Shown one piece after another: positions 14,582 to 22,409 of a DNA stretch of 29,666 bases. Position numbers and translations under genes: made by a program. How positions within the stretch are numbered: position 1 is the first letter of the stretch; every line of letters starts with the position of its first letter. The stretch comes from an uncultured Flavobacteriales bacterium (GTDB lineage Bacteria; Bacteroidota; Bacteroidia; Flavobacteriales; UBA1820): the NCBI GenBank assembly GCA_938023515.1, contig CALJDR010000010.1, forward strand, positions 1 through 29,666. Direction: 5' to 3'. Below the pieces are notes generated by a model that was not told the origin of the DNA, made no database searches, and worked only from the letters and a program-made list of their open reading frames with translations.

Positions 14582-14956
14582 TCAGGCGCCCAGCCGGGCT
14601 ATGAACCTTTTTGGGTCGACGACTACCCGGGTGTGTTTCGCCCGGCCTATCACGTCGTTCTTTTCGTTCTTTACTTCGATGTAGAGGAAAATGCTACTCC
14701 CTTCATGCGCCTTTACCTCGGCGGTGGCCGTCAGCTCCTCGCCGACTTTCGAGGCCCGGAGGTGCTCGATGAATATTTCAGCACCGACAGTGGTTTCGCC
14801 GGCTTTAAGTTCTGTTTCTACGGCTTTTATGGCCGTGTTTTCCATCAGGGCGCCCAGTGAAGGGGTAGAAAAAACCTCAAGGGAACCGGAGCCGATAGCT
14901 GCGGCAGTCTCTTGAGGTTGTACGGTGTGGGATTGGGTAAATACCGACTTTTTCAT
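14582..14956 (-). CDS. Hotdog-fold acyl-CoA thioesterase, FlK-like
   Basis: A 124-residue single hotdog domain. The sequence TPSLGALMENTA and FIEHLRAS places T31, E39 and H65; the spacing (8 and 26 residues) equals that of the catalytic Thr42, Glu50 and His76 of the fluoroacetyl-CoA thioesterase FlK. Members of this group in gut bacteria probably hydrolyse other short or unusual acyl-CoAs; nothing here suggests fluoroacetate. I chose the ATG at 14956 because the conserved domain begins right after it and an exact -7 box is upstream; longer in-frame starts would run into the TonB receptor gene and read as non-conserved sequence. It lies 55 nt after the receptor stop and 40 nt before plsC. Confidence 0.88.
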   Translation of the reverse strand: MKKSVFTQSHTVQPQETAAAIGSGSLEVFSTPSLGALMENTAIKAVETELKAGETTVGAEIFIEHLRASKVGEELTATAEVKAHEGSSIFLYIEVKNEKNDVIGRAKHTRVVVDPKRFIARLGA

Positions 14957-14976
14957 TTGCCTATATTTTACGCGTG

Positions 14977-14984
14977 CAAATATA
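14977..14984 (-). promoter_or_regulatory. -7 box for the thioesterase-plsC-recO unit
   Basis: On the minus strand TATATTTG matches TAnnTTTG exactly, 20 nt before the ATG at 14956. No clear -33 TTG is seen at standard spacing. This would give the thioesterase-plsC-recO genes a start independent of the TPP-controlled receptor upstream. Confidence 0.5.
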
Positions 14985-15011
14985 AGCAAAATATCGGGAA
15001 ATGCCCCTTGC

Positions 15012-17378
15012 TTAGAAGCTGATATCCAGTCCCAGCATGAAATTGGTGCCCGCTTGCGGGAAATAATACGCGTCCGTTCCGTAGATGGAACCGTTGGATA
15101 CATACATCTTGTTGAAGATATTGTTCAACTGTCCCCGCAGGGTGAATGCCGGCAGGTAACGACTCTTGCGTATATTGTAGGCTACCGAAAGGTCGCTCAC
15201 GAAATACGAGTCGAGCTTGGACTCCGGGATATTGTTGTTGCTCATGTACTGTTCGCCTACAAATCGGCTGGAAAAGGCGATAGTCATCGGTTCGATCGGC
15301 CGGAAGGTGAACACGTTGTTGGCGATCACGGCCGGGGAATATGAGATCTTTTTGTCTTTGTTGGTCTCATCATTGAGTTTCATTCCTTTTATCACATTAT
15401 CCGAGAAAGTAGCGTTCAGCCCCCAGGAGAACCATTTGACCGGTTGGTACAACCCTTGTAGCTCGATGCCCAGGCGGTAACTCTTGTCCACGTTCATCTG
15501 GATTGGAGCACCCGTATCGTTCAGTTCGCCGGTAGGGACGAGCTGATCGATGTAGTTCATGTAATAGATATTGGCCGAAGCGGTGAATTTGGGTGAAGTG
15601 AAGCCATACCCGAATTCGAAATCGTCGAGGTATTCCGGCCGGGGAGCAACAGGCGAATCGGTGAAGTCGGCCCGGTTGGGTTCTTTCGAGGCCCGCGCGT
15701 AGCTGGCGTATACCCGGTGTTCGGCCGAGATATGGTAGCTGACACCCGCTTTGGGATTGAAGAACGAATAATCGCGCGTGATGTCCAGGGCCACGTTCTT
15801 GTCCTCCGTTCCTCTCATCTTCAGGCTGATGGTGCGGTACTGCATGTCCGCATAGATGGACAGGCCTTTTACCGGGCGGTATTCGGCTTTCAGGAATACG
15901 TTGCCGTCGTTCTTGTCCGTATGGTTATTGTAGTATTTTTGGCCTTTCGGCGCATCGGGCATGTATTGGGCCCAAATTACGTCGCCGTAATGGTCGCATT
16001 CGTAGCGGTTGTATGCCCCGGACAGGGTAGCCGTGATCTTTTGCCGGTTGTAGGTCAGGTGGGCGGTTGCTCCATAGAAATGGTTGTAAAGCCATTTCTG
16101 GTTGACCAGGTCGCAGTATTCGATCGTTTCATCCCCTATGGTGATCGGCCCTATTTTGTAACGGGCCATATCGGCGCCCTGTTTGTAGCTCTCGTAATAC
16201 CCACGTCCGAAAGTGTAGTGGAGGGTCATTCCGGCCTCGAAGTCGCCCAAGCGGCGGTTGGCGATCATCTGGAGGTGGTCCTGCCAGTAGTTGTCGGTCT
16301 CGTTGTCGTAATAACCGATGATCTTGTCCCAGCTCGAATTGTAGATGGCCCCGCAGGAGTTGAAACGGCGGTTGGTCTTCAGCGTTTCCGCATCCACGCC
16401 GTTCCAGGCCTGGTAAGTCTTCTGTTTGCCGCCGAAGCCCAGGACTTTGATGGTCGTTTTGTTATCGTAATATCCGGCCGAGAGGAAATAAGAGCTCATG
16501 TCCGAAGACGCCCGGTCGATATACCCGTTGGAATAGGCCCGGGAAAAGCGCCCGGACAGTTCGTAATGGTCGTTTAGCAGGCCGGAGGAAAAAGCGGCTG
16601 AGAATTTCTGCGCGCCGAACGAGCCGACGTTGTATGTGAGGTCTGCGCCCACTTTATCGCGGGGTGCGGTCGTGCGGATGTTCACACTGCCGCCGAAGGC
16701 CCCGGCTCCGTTGGTCGAAGTTCCGGCTCCGCGCTGTATCTGGATGTCGTTGGCCGAGGAAGCGATATCCGGAAGGTTCACCCAGAAGACGGACTGCGAT
16801 TCGGCATCGTTGAGCGGCACATCGTTGATAGTCACATTCACGCGGGTAGCATCGCTGCCGCGAATGCGCATGTGCGAATAACCGAACCCGGTGCCGTCGT
16901 CCGACGTGAAGACCAGCGAGGGGGTTCCGCCCAGGAGGAACGGAACGTTCTGCCCGTAGTTGTCCCGGCGGATCTCTTGGGCCGAGACGATAGTCTGGGC
17001 GAACGGATCCTCCGAACTGGCGCGGGTGGGCGATACGACCACTTCGTCCATCAGGACGACGTTCTCTTTCAGTTTGAAATTTTCCGTGGCATCCGCTGTC
17101 AGGTCGACAAACCGCGTTTGCCCCTGGAAAACCAGGTGGGATACTTCCAGCGATGATTTGCCCGAAGGAACCTGTTTGAATAAATAATCGCCGTTGTTCC
17201 CGCTTTGAGTGGAGAATACCTGAGTTCCGCGGCGGAAGATGACGCTGGCTCCCGGTACGGGCAGGCCTTCGGCGTCCGAGATCTGGCCTTTTACGGTGAT
17301 TTGCGCATAAAGCGCGGATAGGGAAATGGTGGTGAGAAATAGCGCTGTCAATAGAGCGCGTTTAAAAAAATAAGCCAT
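15012..17378 (-). CDS. TonB-dependent outer-membrane receptor, TPP-riboswitch controlled (probable thiamin uptake)
   Basis: The 788-residue protein starts with a signal peptide ending SALYA-Q (about 1-25). A carboxypeptidase-regulatory-like domain follows (about 27-105: ITVKGQISDAEGLPVPGASV). The plug domain spans about 115-240 with MRIRGSDATRVNVTINDVPL and GAGAFGGSVNIRT. The rest is a beta-barrel of aromatic-girdled strands ending in FMLGLDISF, with the terminal Phe typical for BAM recognition. It is shorter than SusC proteins and has no SusD neighbour, so it belongs to the vitamin/siderophore type. A TPP aptamer lies in its leader, as for the thiamin outer-membrane receptors (OMR) described in Bacteroides. 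The substrate is therefore probably thiamin or a precursor or phosphate of it. That is inference from regulation, not from binding residues. Confidence 0.92.
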   Translation of the reverse strand: MAYFFKRALLTALFLTTISLSALYAQITVKGQISDAEGLPVPGASVIFRRGTQVFSTQSGNNGDYLFKQVPSGKSSLEVSHLVFQGQTRFVDLTADATENFKLKENVVLMDEVVVSPTRASSEDPFAQTIVSAQEIRRDNYGQNVPFLLGGTPSLVFTSDDGTGFGYSHMRIRGSDATRVNVTINDVPLNDAESQSVFWVNLPDIASSANDIQIQRGAGTSTNGAGAFGGSVNIRTTAPRDKVGADLTYNVGSFGAQKFSAAFSSGLLNDHYELSGRFSRAYSNGYIDRASSDMSSYFLSAGYYDNKTTIKVLGFGGKQKTYQAWNGVDAETLKTNRRFNSCGAIYNSSWDKIIGYYDNETDNYWQDHLQMIANRRLGDFEAGMTLHYTFGRGYYESYKQGADMARYKIGPITIGDETIEYCDLVNQKWLYNHFYGATAHLTYNRQKITATLSGAYNRYECDHYGDVIWAQYMPDAPKGQKYYNNHTDKNDGNVFLKAEYRPVKGLSIYADMQYRTISLKMRGTEDKNVALDITRDYSFFNPKAGVSYHISAEHRVYASYARASKEPNRADFTDSPVAPRPEYLDDFEFGYGFTSPKFTASANIYYMNYIDQLVPTGELNDTGAPIQMNVDKSYRLGIELQGLYQPVKWFSWGLNATFSDNVIKGMKLNDETNKDKKISYSPAVIANNVFTFRPIEPMTIAFSSRFVGEQYMSNNNIPESKLDSYFVSDLSVAYNIRKSRYLPAFTLRGQLNNIFNKMYVSNGSIYGTDAYYFPQAGTNFMLGLDISF

Positions 17379-17474
17379 TGCTTTAAAGTTTTAAAGGTTA
17401 AACAAAAGCAAGGGCGTACCTCGTGCGGCCCGCAGGCCTGACACTGAACAATAAATAATGTGAGATGTGAAAAA

Positions 17475-17554
17475 AATTTGTCCCTCGACAGCATTATCCG
17501 TCCAGGTTCAAAGGGTATAATCTCAGCCGTTTATTGTGGCACCCCTAAAAAATT
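17475..17554 (-). ncRNA. TPP (THI element) riboswitch
   Basis: On the minus strand the conserved thi-box elements appear in order: AGGGGTGCC (17546-17538), GGCTGAGA (17528-17521), ACCC (17516-17513), GAACCTG (17509-17503), GGATAATGC (17499-17491) and CGAGGGA (17487-17481). These form the pyrimidine-sensing arm (CTGAGA) and the pyrophosphate-sensing arm (GAACCTG/GGATAATGC) of the TPP aptamer. The closing helix P1 seems short and AU-only (AATTT 17554-17550 with AAATT 17479-17475). About 95 nt remain before the receptor ATG; a GGCC/GGCC hairpin and U-rich sequence there could be the expression platform. Binding of TPP should lower receptor expression. Confidence 0.96.
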
Positions 17555-17563
17555 ATCGTTGAT

Positions 17564-18070
17564 TCATTTTTGGTTTTTCAGTTTTTTGCGCAGGTGGGAC
17601 ATCAACACCGCGTCGGCGGCGCATTCCACGCCTTTATTTCCCAGCCTTCCGCCGCTGCGGTCGCGCGACTGGGCAATGTTTTCATCCGTCAGCACGCCGA
17701 ATATCACCGGTGCGAGCCCTTTTTCTCCCGCCTGGGCATTAAGCCCCCCGATACCTTGGGCAACTGCCGAACAGATGTATTCGAAATGAGGGGTTTCCCC
17801 CCGGATCACGCTCCCCAGTACGATCACGGCATCATATCGGCCGCTGGCCTGCATCAGAGATGCAGCGTAGATAAGCTCGAAGCTACCCGGCACTTCATTG
17901 CGTACGATGTCGTTGCGCAGCACACCCAAGTCGATCAGCGTATCGAATGCGCCCCGGTAAAGGCTTTCTGTGATCTCGGCGTTCCATCCCGATACGGCGA
18001 TCCCTATCCGAAGGCCTGCGCCGTCGGGTATTTTGGAGCGGTCGTATGCGGAAAGGTCCGTGGTAGCCAT
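17564..18070 (-). CDS. ribH: 6,7-dimethyl-8-ribityllumazine synthase
   Basis: RibH condenses the pyrimidine ribitylamine with 3,4-dihydroxy-2-butanone 4-phosphate, the penultimate step of riboflavin synthesis, in a cytosolic icosahedral or pentameric assembly. Visible blocks: IAVSGWNAEIT (24-34, W29 stacks on substrate), VPGSFELIYAA (60-70), VLGSVIRGETPHFEYI (84-99, catalytic H95) and FGVLTDENIAQS with GNKGVECA near the end. The length of 168 is slightly over the usual 150-160 because of an N-terminal leader. It follows the TPR protein by 7 nt. The stop at 17564 lies only 9 nt from the TPP aptamer, whose promoter must therefore be in or before ribH. Confidence 0.97.
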   Translation of the reverse strand: MATTDLSAYDRSKIPDGAGLRIGIAVSGWNAEITESLYRGAFDTLIDLGVLRNDIVRNEVPGSFELIYAASLMQASGRYDAVIVLGSVIRGETPHFEYICSAVAQGIGGLNAQAGEKGLAPVIFGVLTDENIAQSRDRSGGRLGNKGVECAADAVLMSHLRKKLKNQK

Positions 18071-18077
18071 CCGGTCT

Positions 18078-18803
18078 TTATTTGAGGTTCTTGGCGGCGC
18101 CGGCGGCGTATTCGAGGTATTTTTCGACGGAGGCAGCCTGGGGCGAATCCGGATATTTTTCCTTGATAGCCTTGAAATGTTTCTCGGCGACCGAGTATTT
18201 CTTCAGGTACATAGCCGTATTGCCGGCTTTCATCAGGTAGAAAGGCGTCGTGAAGTTATTGCTGCGCTTCGACGCGGCTTTTTCATAGTATTTCAGGGCT
18301 TCTTCCGGTTTCTCGAGTTGGGCGTAGCAATCGCCGATCATTCCGATAGCTTCTGCAGAAGCTACTTCATCGTCCGAAGAAAACTTTTCCAGGTAGGACA
18401 TGGCCTTTTCGTACTGCCCCAGACGGTAGTAAGCGGCTCCTGCCAGGTATTTAGCCACATTGCCGGCCTTGGTGGAAGAATAACGGTCCGCGATCTTGAT
18501 AAGGCCCGGATTAGCCGGATTGCCTTCCAGGGCCAAGCGAAGGGAATCCTTTTCATAAGCCTGCTGAGCGAAAGCCAGTTCGTCGGTGGCTTCGGCCTGC
18601 GAAGGTTTGGACACCCAAGTATGGTACCCGTATCCTATCAGCAGAAGGATTACAAGCCCTACTATTACGTAAGTGATCTGCTTTTTATATTTTTCGATAA
18701 GGCTTTCAAAACGGTTGGCCCCTTTATCGAGTCTGTTTACGATCTTTTCCGCGGCGTCGGATTTCTGGGCTTTTACGTTTTTTGGTTTCTGGTAAGTAGC
18801 CAT
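18078..18803 (-). CDS. Membrane-anchored tetratricopeptide protein (YfgM-like)
   Basis: Residues 1-43 are basic and cytoplasmic, followed by one membrane helix (about 44-64: ITYVIVGLVILLLIGYGYHTW). The outer part contains TPR-type helical pairs from about residue 105, for example NVAKYLAGAAYYRLGQYEKA, EAIGMIGDCYAQLEKPEEA and YLMKAGNTAMYLKKYSVAEK. The layout matches the YfgM/tetratricopeptide family found in Bacteroidetes; Escherichia coli YfgM takes part in periplasmic chaperone and SecYEG contacts, but orthology is not shown. It leads a unit with ribH 7 nt downstream. TACTTTTG at 18852-18845 is a -7 match upstream. Confidence 0.85.
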   Translation of the reverse strand: MATYQKPKNVKAQKSDAAEKIVNRLDKGANRFESLIEKYKKQITYVIVGLVILLLIGYGYHTWVSKPSQAEATDELAFAQQAYEKDSLRLALEGNPANPGLIKIADRYSSTKAGNVAKYLAGAAYYRLGQYEKAMSYLEKFSSDDEVASAEAIGMIGDCYAQLEKPEEALKYYEKAASKRSNNFTTPFYLMKAGNTAMYLKKYSVAEKHFKAIKEKYPDSPQAASVEKYLEYAAGAAKNLK

Positions 18804-18844
18804 ATGAATGGAATGTATTTTTTATTTCTTTCGGTTAACAGGTG

Positions 18845-18852
18845 CAAAAGTA
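18845..18852 (-). promoter_or_regulatory. -7 box for the TPR-ribH unit
   Basis: TACTTTTG on the minus strand matches TAnnTTTG, about 41 nt before the TPR protein start at 18803. A weak TTTC lies near the -33 position. The gap 18804-18902 shows nothing else of note. Confidence 0.45.
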
Positions 18853-18902
18853 ATACAACTTTGTGAATTACGAAATTTTTTTCCGGGAAAACGCGCCTGG
18901 TT

Positions 18903-20096
18903 TTACAAGTCGTCGACGATAGTCAGTTGGGGTTTTTCCTGGGACTGGGCTTCGGTGATAGGGGTAATATTGTCCGTAGCGATATTCAGTATCTTGGTAT
19001 CGCTTTTCAATCCGATATAAAGGGCATTCCCCCCGCCGCTGATGGTCGCTTCCCCGTGGGAATAGCTGTCGCCCCGGTAGAGGCTTTCTCCCCGTTTGGT
19101 AAATTTGGAACTCATCCGGAATTCTCCTTCCACTTTTTTGAGCCGGAACTTATCGAATTCGCGGTCACTGATATTGAGTATGTTGAGGTAAGGGAGGAAT
19201 TGTTTGGGCAGCTTTTTCCCGAACGGAATGTTGACATAGATGGCCATGATAGCTTCGGCCCTGTTGATGCTCATCGTCTGGCTGTTCACGTAAAGGACGA
19301 ATTGCTGCCCGAAGCGGAACATGCCCAAAAAGCGGATGATATCGTAGTAGGTCAGCACAATCTCACCGTTCATCTGGCCCAGGTACTCCCATTTTTTCGG
19401 TTTTTCGTTCAGGGCGCTGCGGATCATGCTTTCGGACACGGTAAGACCCTTGATGTTGACGGTAGGGTCGATATTACGCAGCGTATCTACTTGTAGCATA
19501 CGCTCCTCGGCCTGTTTGTCGAAGTATACTTTGGTCTTCAACCGACGGGTCATGTCTTTTTTGCCCCGGCCGGGATCGTAGGTGTCTACCAGGTTTTCCT
19601 GATAGGCCAGTATTTTGTCCGAAGAGGATATGGAGGTGTTGGTCTGTACCCGGTAAACGGCCTCGATATTGCTGAAATCTTTTTCCATCTGTATCCGAAT
19701 GCGTTCCAGCAGATCGGGCACATCCATTTTGTATTTGCGTTTGGCTTTGGCGGTAACTACCGGCCCTTCGAGTTGTATAATATTCCGGCTAAGCAGTACG
19801 TCGAGTTCGGCCGGTTCTTCCGAAGCGGATAGGGGAGTGTAGGATGTATGGTATCCGACAAAAGAAACTACCAGAGTGTCCGGTAAAAATGTTTTATCGA
19901 CAGCCAGGCTGAAACTGCCGTCACTGGAGCCGATGATCCCCTTTCCGGGATGTCCTTTCAGGTAAATAGTGGCATAAGGAACCGTTTGCACCGAGTCCCG
20001 CACGGTTCCCCGTATGGTGATACTTTGGGCGCTCACAGACGCTGCGGTGCATAAAACTGCGGCAATAGTCAGCAGGATGGAGTATAAAGTTTTCAT
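18903..20096 (-). CDS. Exported carboxypeptidase-regulatory-like domain protein, function unknown
   Basis: A 397-residue protein with a clear signal peptide (MKTLYSILLTIAAVLCTAAS, cleaved near VSA-Q, residue 24). Residues about 25-110 are a CarboxypepD_reg-like beta-sandwich: ITIRGTVRDSVQTVPYATIYLKG, then DGSFSLAVDKTF and VVSFVGYHT. The remaining 280 residues match nothing I can name and lack a barrel-like repeat pattern or membrane helices, so the protein is probably periplasmic or at the outer membrane inner face. I chose the ATG at 20096 because the signal peptide begins there; an ATG at 20195 would place 33 charged residues in front and overlap the S4 gene. It starts 31 nt after the S4 protein gene. 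Bacteroidetes encode many proteins of this layout next to outer-membrane functions. Confidence 0.82.
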   Translation of the reverse strand: MKTLYSILLTIAAVLCTAASVSAQSITIRGTVRDSVQTVPYATIYLKGHPGKGIIGSSDGSFSLAVDKTFLPDTLVVSFVGYHTSYTPLSASEEPAELDVLLSRNIIQLEGPVVTAKAKRKYKMDVPDLLERIRIQMEKDFSNIEAVYRVQTNTSISSSDKILAYQENLVDTYDPGRGKKDMTRRLKTKVYFDKQAEERMLQVDTLRNIDPTVNIKGLTVSESMIRSALNEKPKKWEYLGQMNGEIVLTYYDIIRFLGMFRFGQQFVLYVNSQTMSINRAEAIMAIYVNIPFGKKLPKQFLPYLNILNISDREFDKFRLKKVEGEFRMSSKFTKRGESLYRGDSYSHGEATISGGGNALYIGLKSDTKILNIATDNITPITEAQSQEKPQLTIVDDL

Positions 20097-20127
20097 GTTT
20101 GTTCTTTTTTTGGTTTGTGGTTTGGTT

Positions 20128-20544
20128 TTAGGGAGTGCCGCCGTCCTCTGTGTCCTCCTGTTCGAAAAGATCGACCCAGTCTTCGGTGAAATCATCTATA
20201 TCCCGGCGGTCTTTCTTGGTGGGCCGGCCTTCCCGGTACGCATTCACATAAGTGGTGCGCGAGAGGCGCATCAGTTCCATCCGCTCTATTTCCTCGGGTG
20301 GAGTGATGTTCTTTAGGTACAATGGAACCAGTTTGGCCCCTACGCGGCTTTTCGGGATGTCCAGCACGAGAAATTCGAAAAACACCTGAAAACGGCGCAC
20401 ACGTATCTTATCCCCCTGTTTTACTTCCCGGGAGGCTTTTACGGTGGTTCCGTCTACCTGTACCTGGTTCTTCCGGCAGGCTTCGCTGGCCAGGGAACGG
20501 GTCTTAAACAGGCGCACATGCCAAAGGAATTTGTCGGCTCTCAT
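20128..20544 (-). CDS. RNA-binding S4 domain protein, Hsp15 (HslR)-like
   Basis: The 138-residue protein starts with RADKFLWHVRLFKTRSLASEACRKNQVQVDG, the S4 alpha-L fold as in Hsp15. Residues 30-60 complete the S4 beta-strands (VKASREVKQGDKIRVRR). The C-terminal third is charged with KKDRRDIDDF and an acidic end. E. coli Hsp15 rescues stalled 50S subunits carrying peptidyl-tRNA; the same role is an inference here. It leads a two-gene unit with the exported protein. A -7 box (20576-20569) lies just upstream. Confidence 0.9.
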   Translation of the reverse strand: MRADKFLWHVRLFKTRSLASEACRKNQVQVDGTTVKASREVKQGDKIRVRRFQVFFEFLVLDIPKSRVGAKLVPLYLKNITPPEEIERMELMRLSRTTYVNAYREGRPTKKDRRDIDDFTEDWVDLFEQEDTEDGGTP

Positions 20545-20568
20545 CGTTGTTTCAGATTCTTATCCACA

Positions 20569-20576
20569 CAAAGTTA
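20569..20576 (-). promoter_or_regulatory. -7 box for the S4 protein gene
   Basis: On the minus strand TAACTTTG matches TAnnTTTG, about 25 nt before the ATG at 20544. No TTG is seen at -33. The unit starts about 65 nt after the terminator of the mmd cluster (20640-20669), so it needs its own promoter. Confidence 0.45.
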
Positions 20577-20639
20577 ATCATTTTCCTGCGCGGAGGGTCT
20601 TAAGGGAACACAAATATTTTACGGGGCGAATGTTAGAAT

Positions 20640-20669
20640 AAAAAATACCGCGCCCGAAAGGGCGCGGTA
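20640..20669 (-). terminator. Rho-independent terminator of the mce-mmd operon
   Basis: TACCGCGCCC (20646-20655) pairs perfectly with GGGCGCGGTA (20660-20669) around a GAAA loop. On the minus strand the stem is followed by six T (complement of A 20640-20645). It starts 26 nt after the mmdB stop. Confidence 0.95.
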
Positions 20670-20694
20670 TCGTATGAAATATGTTTTTGTCGGA

Positions 20695-21945
20695 TTACCG
20701 CAGGAAGCTCAGCAGGACGCCGGCCGCGATAGCCGAGCCGATCACACCGGCTACGTTCGGCGCCATGGCGTGCATCAGCAGATGGTTCTTCGGGTCGGAT
20801 TTCAGTCCTTCCATTTCCGATACGCGGGCAGCCATAGGTACGGCGGATACGCCGGCCGAACCGATAAGCGGGTTGATCTTGTTCTCCTTTTTCAGGAACA
20901 CGTTCATCAGTCGGGCAAACAGTAGACCGGCTGCGGTAGCGATCGAGAAGGCTACCACTCCCAGGAAGAATATCTTGAGGGATTTCTCCGTGAGGAATAC
21001 CGAAGCCTGCGTAGAAGCGCCGACCGTGAAGCCCAAAAGGATCACCACAATGCTGTTCATCGAGTTGGCTGCCGTATCGGCCAGACGCTTGGTCACGCCC
21101 GATTCTTTCAGCAGGTTACCCAGGAACAGCGTTCCGAGCAGCGGGATCGCGTCCGGCGCCACGAAAGCGCAGAGGATGAATCCGATGATGGGGAACATGA
21201 TCTTTTCTTTCTGCGTAACGATACGGGCCGGTTTCATGCGGATTGCGCGTTCGTGCTTGGGCACGATCAGGCGCATGAGCGGCGGCTGGATCAGAGGCAC
21301 CAATGCCATGTACGAATAGGCCGCGATGGCGATGGCCCCCATATAATCCGGGTTGAGGATGCTCGTCACATAGATGGCAGTCGGGCCGTCCGCACCGCCG
21401 ATGATGGCGATAGAACCGGCTTCTTTGGCATCGAAGCCCAAGGCGATAGCCGCAGCGAACGTGCCGAAGATACCGATCTGTGCGGCAGCTCCGAGGATCA
21501 TCAGCTTGGGATTGGCGATCAGGTTGGAGAAGTCCGTCATTGCCCCGATACCCAGGAAGACGAGCGGCGGGTAAATACCCAGCTTCACTCCCTGATACAG
21601 GTAATACATGACAGAACCTTCTTCCTGTGCGTATACACCGATATGTTCTGCGCCGGGAATATTGCCCACGATCACGCCGAAGCCTATCGGAACCAGCAGC
21701 AACGGCTCGAATCCCAGGAAAATGGCCAGCATGATATAACCGAACCCGACACCGATCATGATGAGGTTGCGGTAGTCGATATTCGCGAACGCAGTGGACT
21801 GCAGGAAGTTCTGGAGTCCGGCCAGCGTTTCGTAGAAGATGTTTCCGCTGGAAGCGGCCGACTCGGGGATAAGAGTTCCCTCAGCCAGGGCCGAAACCAG
21901 GCCGATAGTAACCAGCGCGATGAGTATCGTTAAAAATTTTCTCAT
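20695..21945 (-). CDS. mmdB: Na+-translocating methylmalonyl-CoA decarboxylase, beta subunit
   Basis: The beta subunit is the membrane part that releases CO2 from carboxybiotin and drives Na+ out of the cell. The 416-residue sequence has an N-terminal hydrophobic segment and about nine more membrane helices. The conserved IIGGADGPTAIYV (181-193) contains D186, in the place of the essential Asp203 of Klebsiella OadB, and a late GSAGVSAVPMAARV is the second family block. The same subunit type is used by oxaloacetate and glutaconyl-CoA decarboxylases; methylmalonyl-CoA specificity is inferred from the alpha subunit and the epimerase in the operon. It is the last gene of the unit, 3 nt after the biotin carrier, and ends at the terminator 20640-20669. 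Confidence 0.94.
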   Translation of the reverse strand: MRKFLTILIALVTIGLVSALAEGTLIPESAASSGNIFYETLAGLQNFLQSTAFANIDYRNLIMIGVGFGYIMLAIFLGFEPLLLVPIGFGVIVGNIPGAEHIGVYAQEEGSVMYYLYQGVKLGIYPPLVFLGIGAMTDFSNLIANPKLMILGAAAQIGIFGTFAAAIALGFDAKEAGSIAIIGGADGPTAIYVTSILNPDYMGAIAIAAYSYMALVPLIQPPLMRLIVPKHERAIRMKPARIVTQKEKIMFPIIGFILCAFVAPDAIPLLGTLFLGNLLKESGVTKRLADTAANSMNSIVVILLGFTVGASTQASVFLTEKSLKIFFLGVVAFSIATAAGLLFARLMNVFLKKENKINPLIGSAGVSAVPMAARVSEMEGLKSDPKNHLLMHAMAPNVAGVIGSAIAAGVLLSFLR

Positions 21946-21948
21946 CGC

Positions 21949-22371
21949 TTAGGCTATTTCTACCAGGATGTCCCCCTGAAGTACGGAATCCTGCGGTTTT
22001 ACCTTTACCGATTTTACGACCCCGCCGATTTCGGCCAGGATGGCATTTTCCATTTTCATGGCTTCCATCACCATCAGGGTATCGCCTGCTTTTACCGTGT
22101 CGCCTTCCTTCACGTTTACCGAAAGGATGACTCCCGGCAGGGGAGCGTCTACTTTGGATACGGCGGCAGAACTAACGGGAGCTGTTTTGGCGTTCTGGGC
22201 TGCCGGGGCTCCGCTGACCACCCGGGGGGTTTTGGTCGGGGCCTTGACGGCTTTTTCCATCTCTACCTTGAACGGGGTGCCGTTCACCTCCAGTTCGATA
22301 ACGTTATCCTCGGCGCCGGTGATATCCACCGAAAAGTCGCAGTTGTTGATCTTGAATTTGTATGATTTCAT
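21949..22371 (-). CDS. mmdC: Biotin carrier (gamma) subunit of the decarboxylase
   Basis: This small subunit carries the carboxyl group between the alpha and beta subunits on biotin. Residues 1-45 form an N-terminal beta domain, residues about 46-76 an Ala/Pro/Lys-rich flexible linker, and residues 77-140 the biotinyl domain with VMEAMKMENA (101-110), K106 being the biotinylated lysine. I chose the ATG at 22371 because MKSYKFKINNCDF starts the conserved N-terminal domain; the ATG at 22398 would overlap nothing conserved. It lies 38 nt after oadG and 3 nt before mmdB. The gene-letter assignment follows Veillonella usage and is approximate. Confidence 0.92.
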   Translation of the reverse strand: MKSYKFKINNCDFSVDITGAEDNVIELEVNGTPFKVEMEKAVKAPTKTPRVVSGAPAAQNAKTAPVSSAAVSKVDAPLPGVILSVNVKEGDTVKAGDTLMVMEAMKMENAILAEIGGVVKSVKVKPQDSVLQGDILVEIA

Positions 22372-22409
22372 CTTTTGTGTTGTTAATCGTTGGAACAAAT
22401 AGCAAACGC

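Noticed and set aside
14957..15103. 49-residue N-terminal extension of the thioesterase
   Set aside because: It is basic, non-conserved, overlaps the 3' end of the receptor gene and includes the -7 box at 14977-14984.
15717..16577. 286-residue plus-strand frame inside the TonB receptor region
   Set aside because: It is antisense to the barrel of the receptor, with a Val/Gly-rich shadow composition and no start signal.
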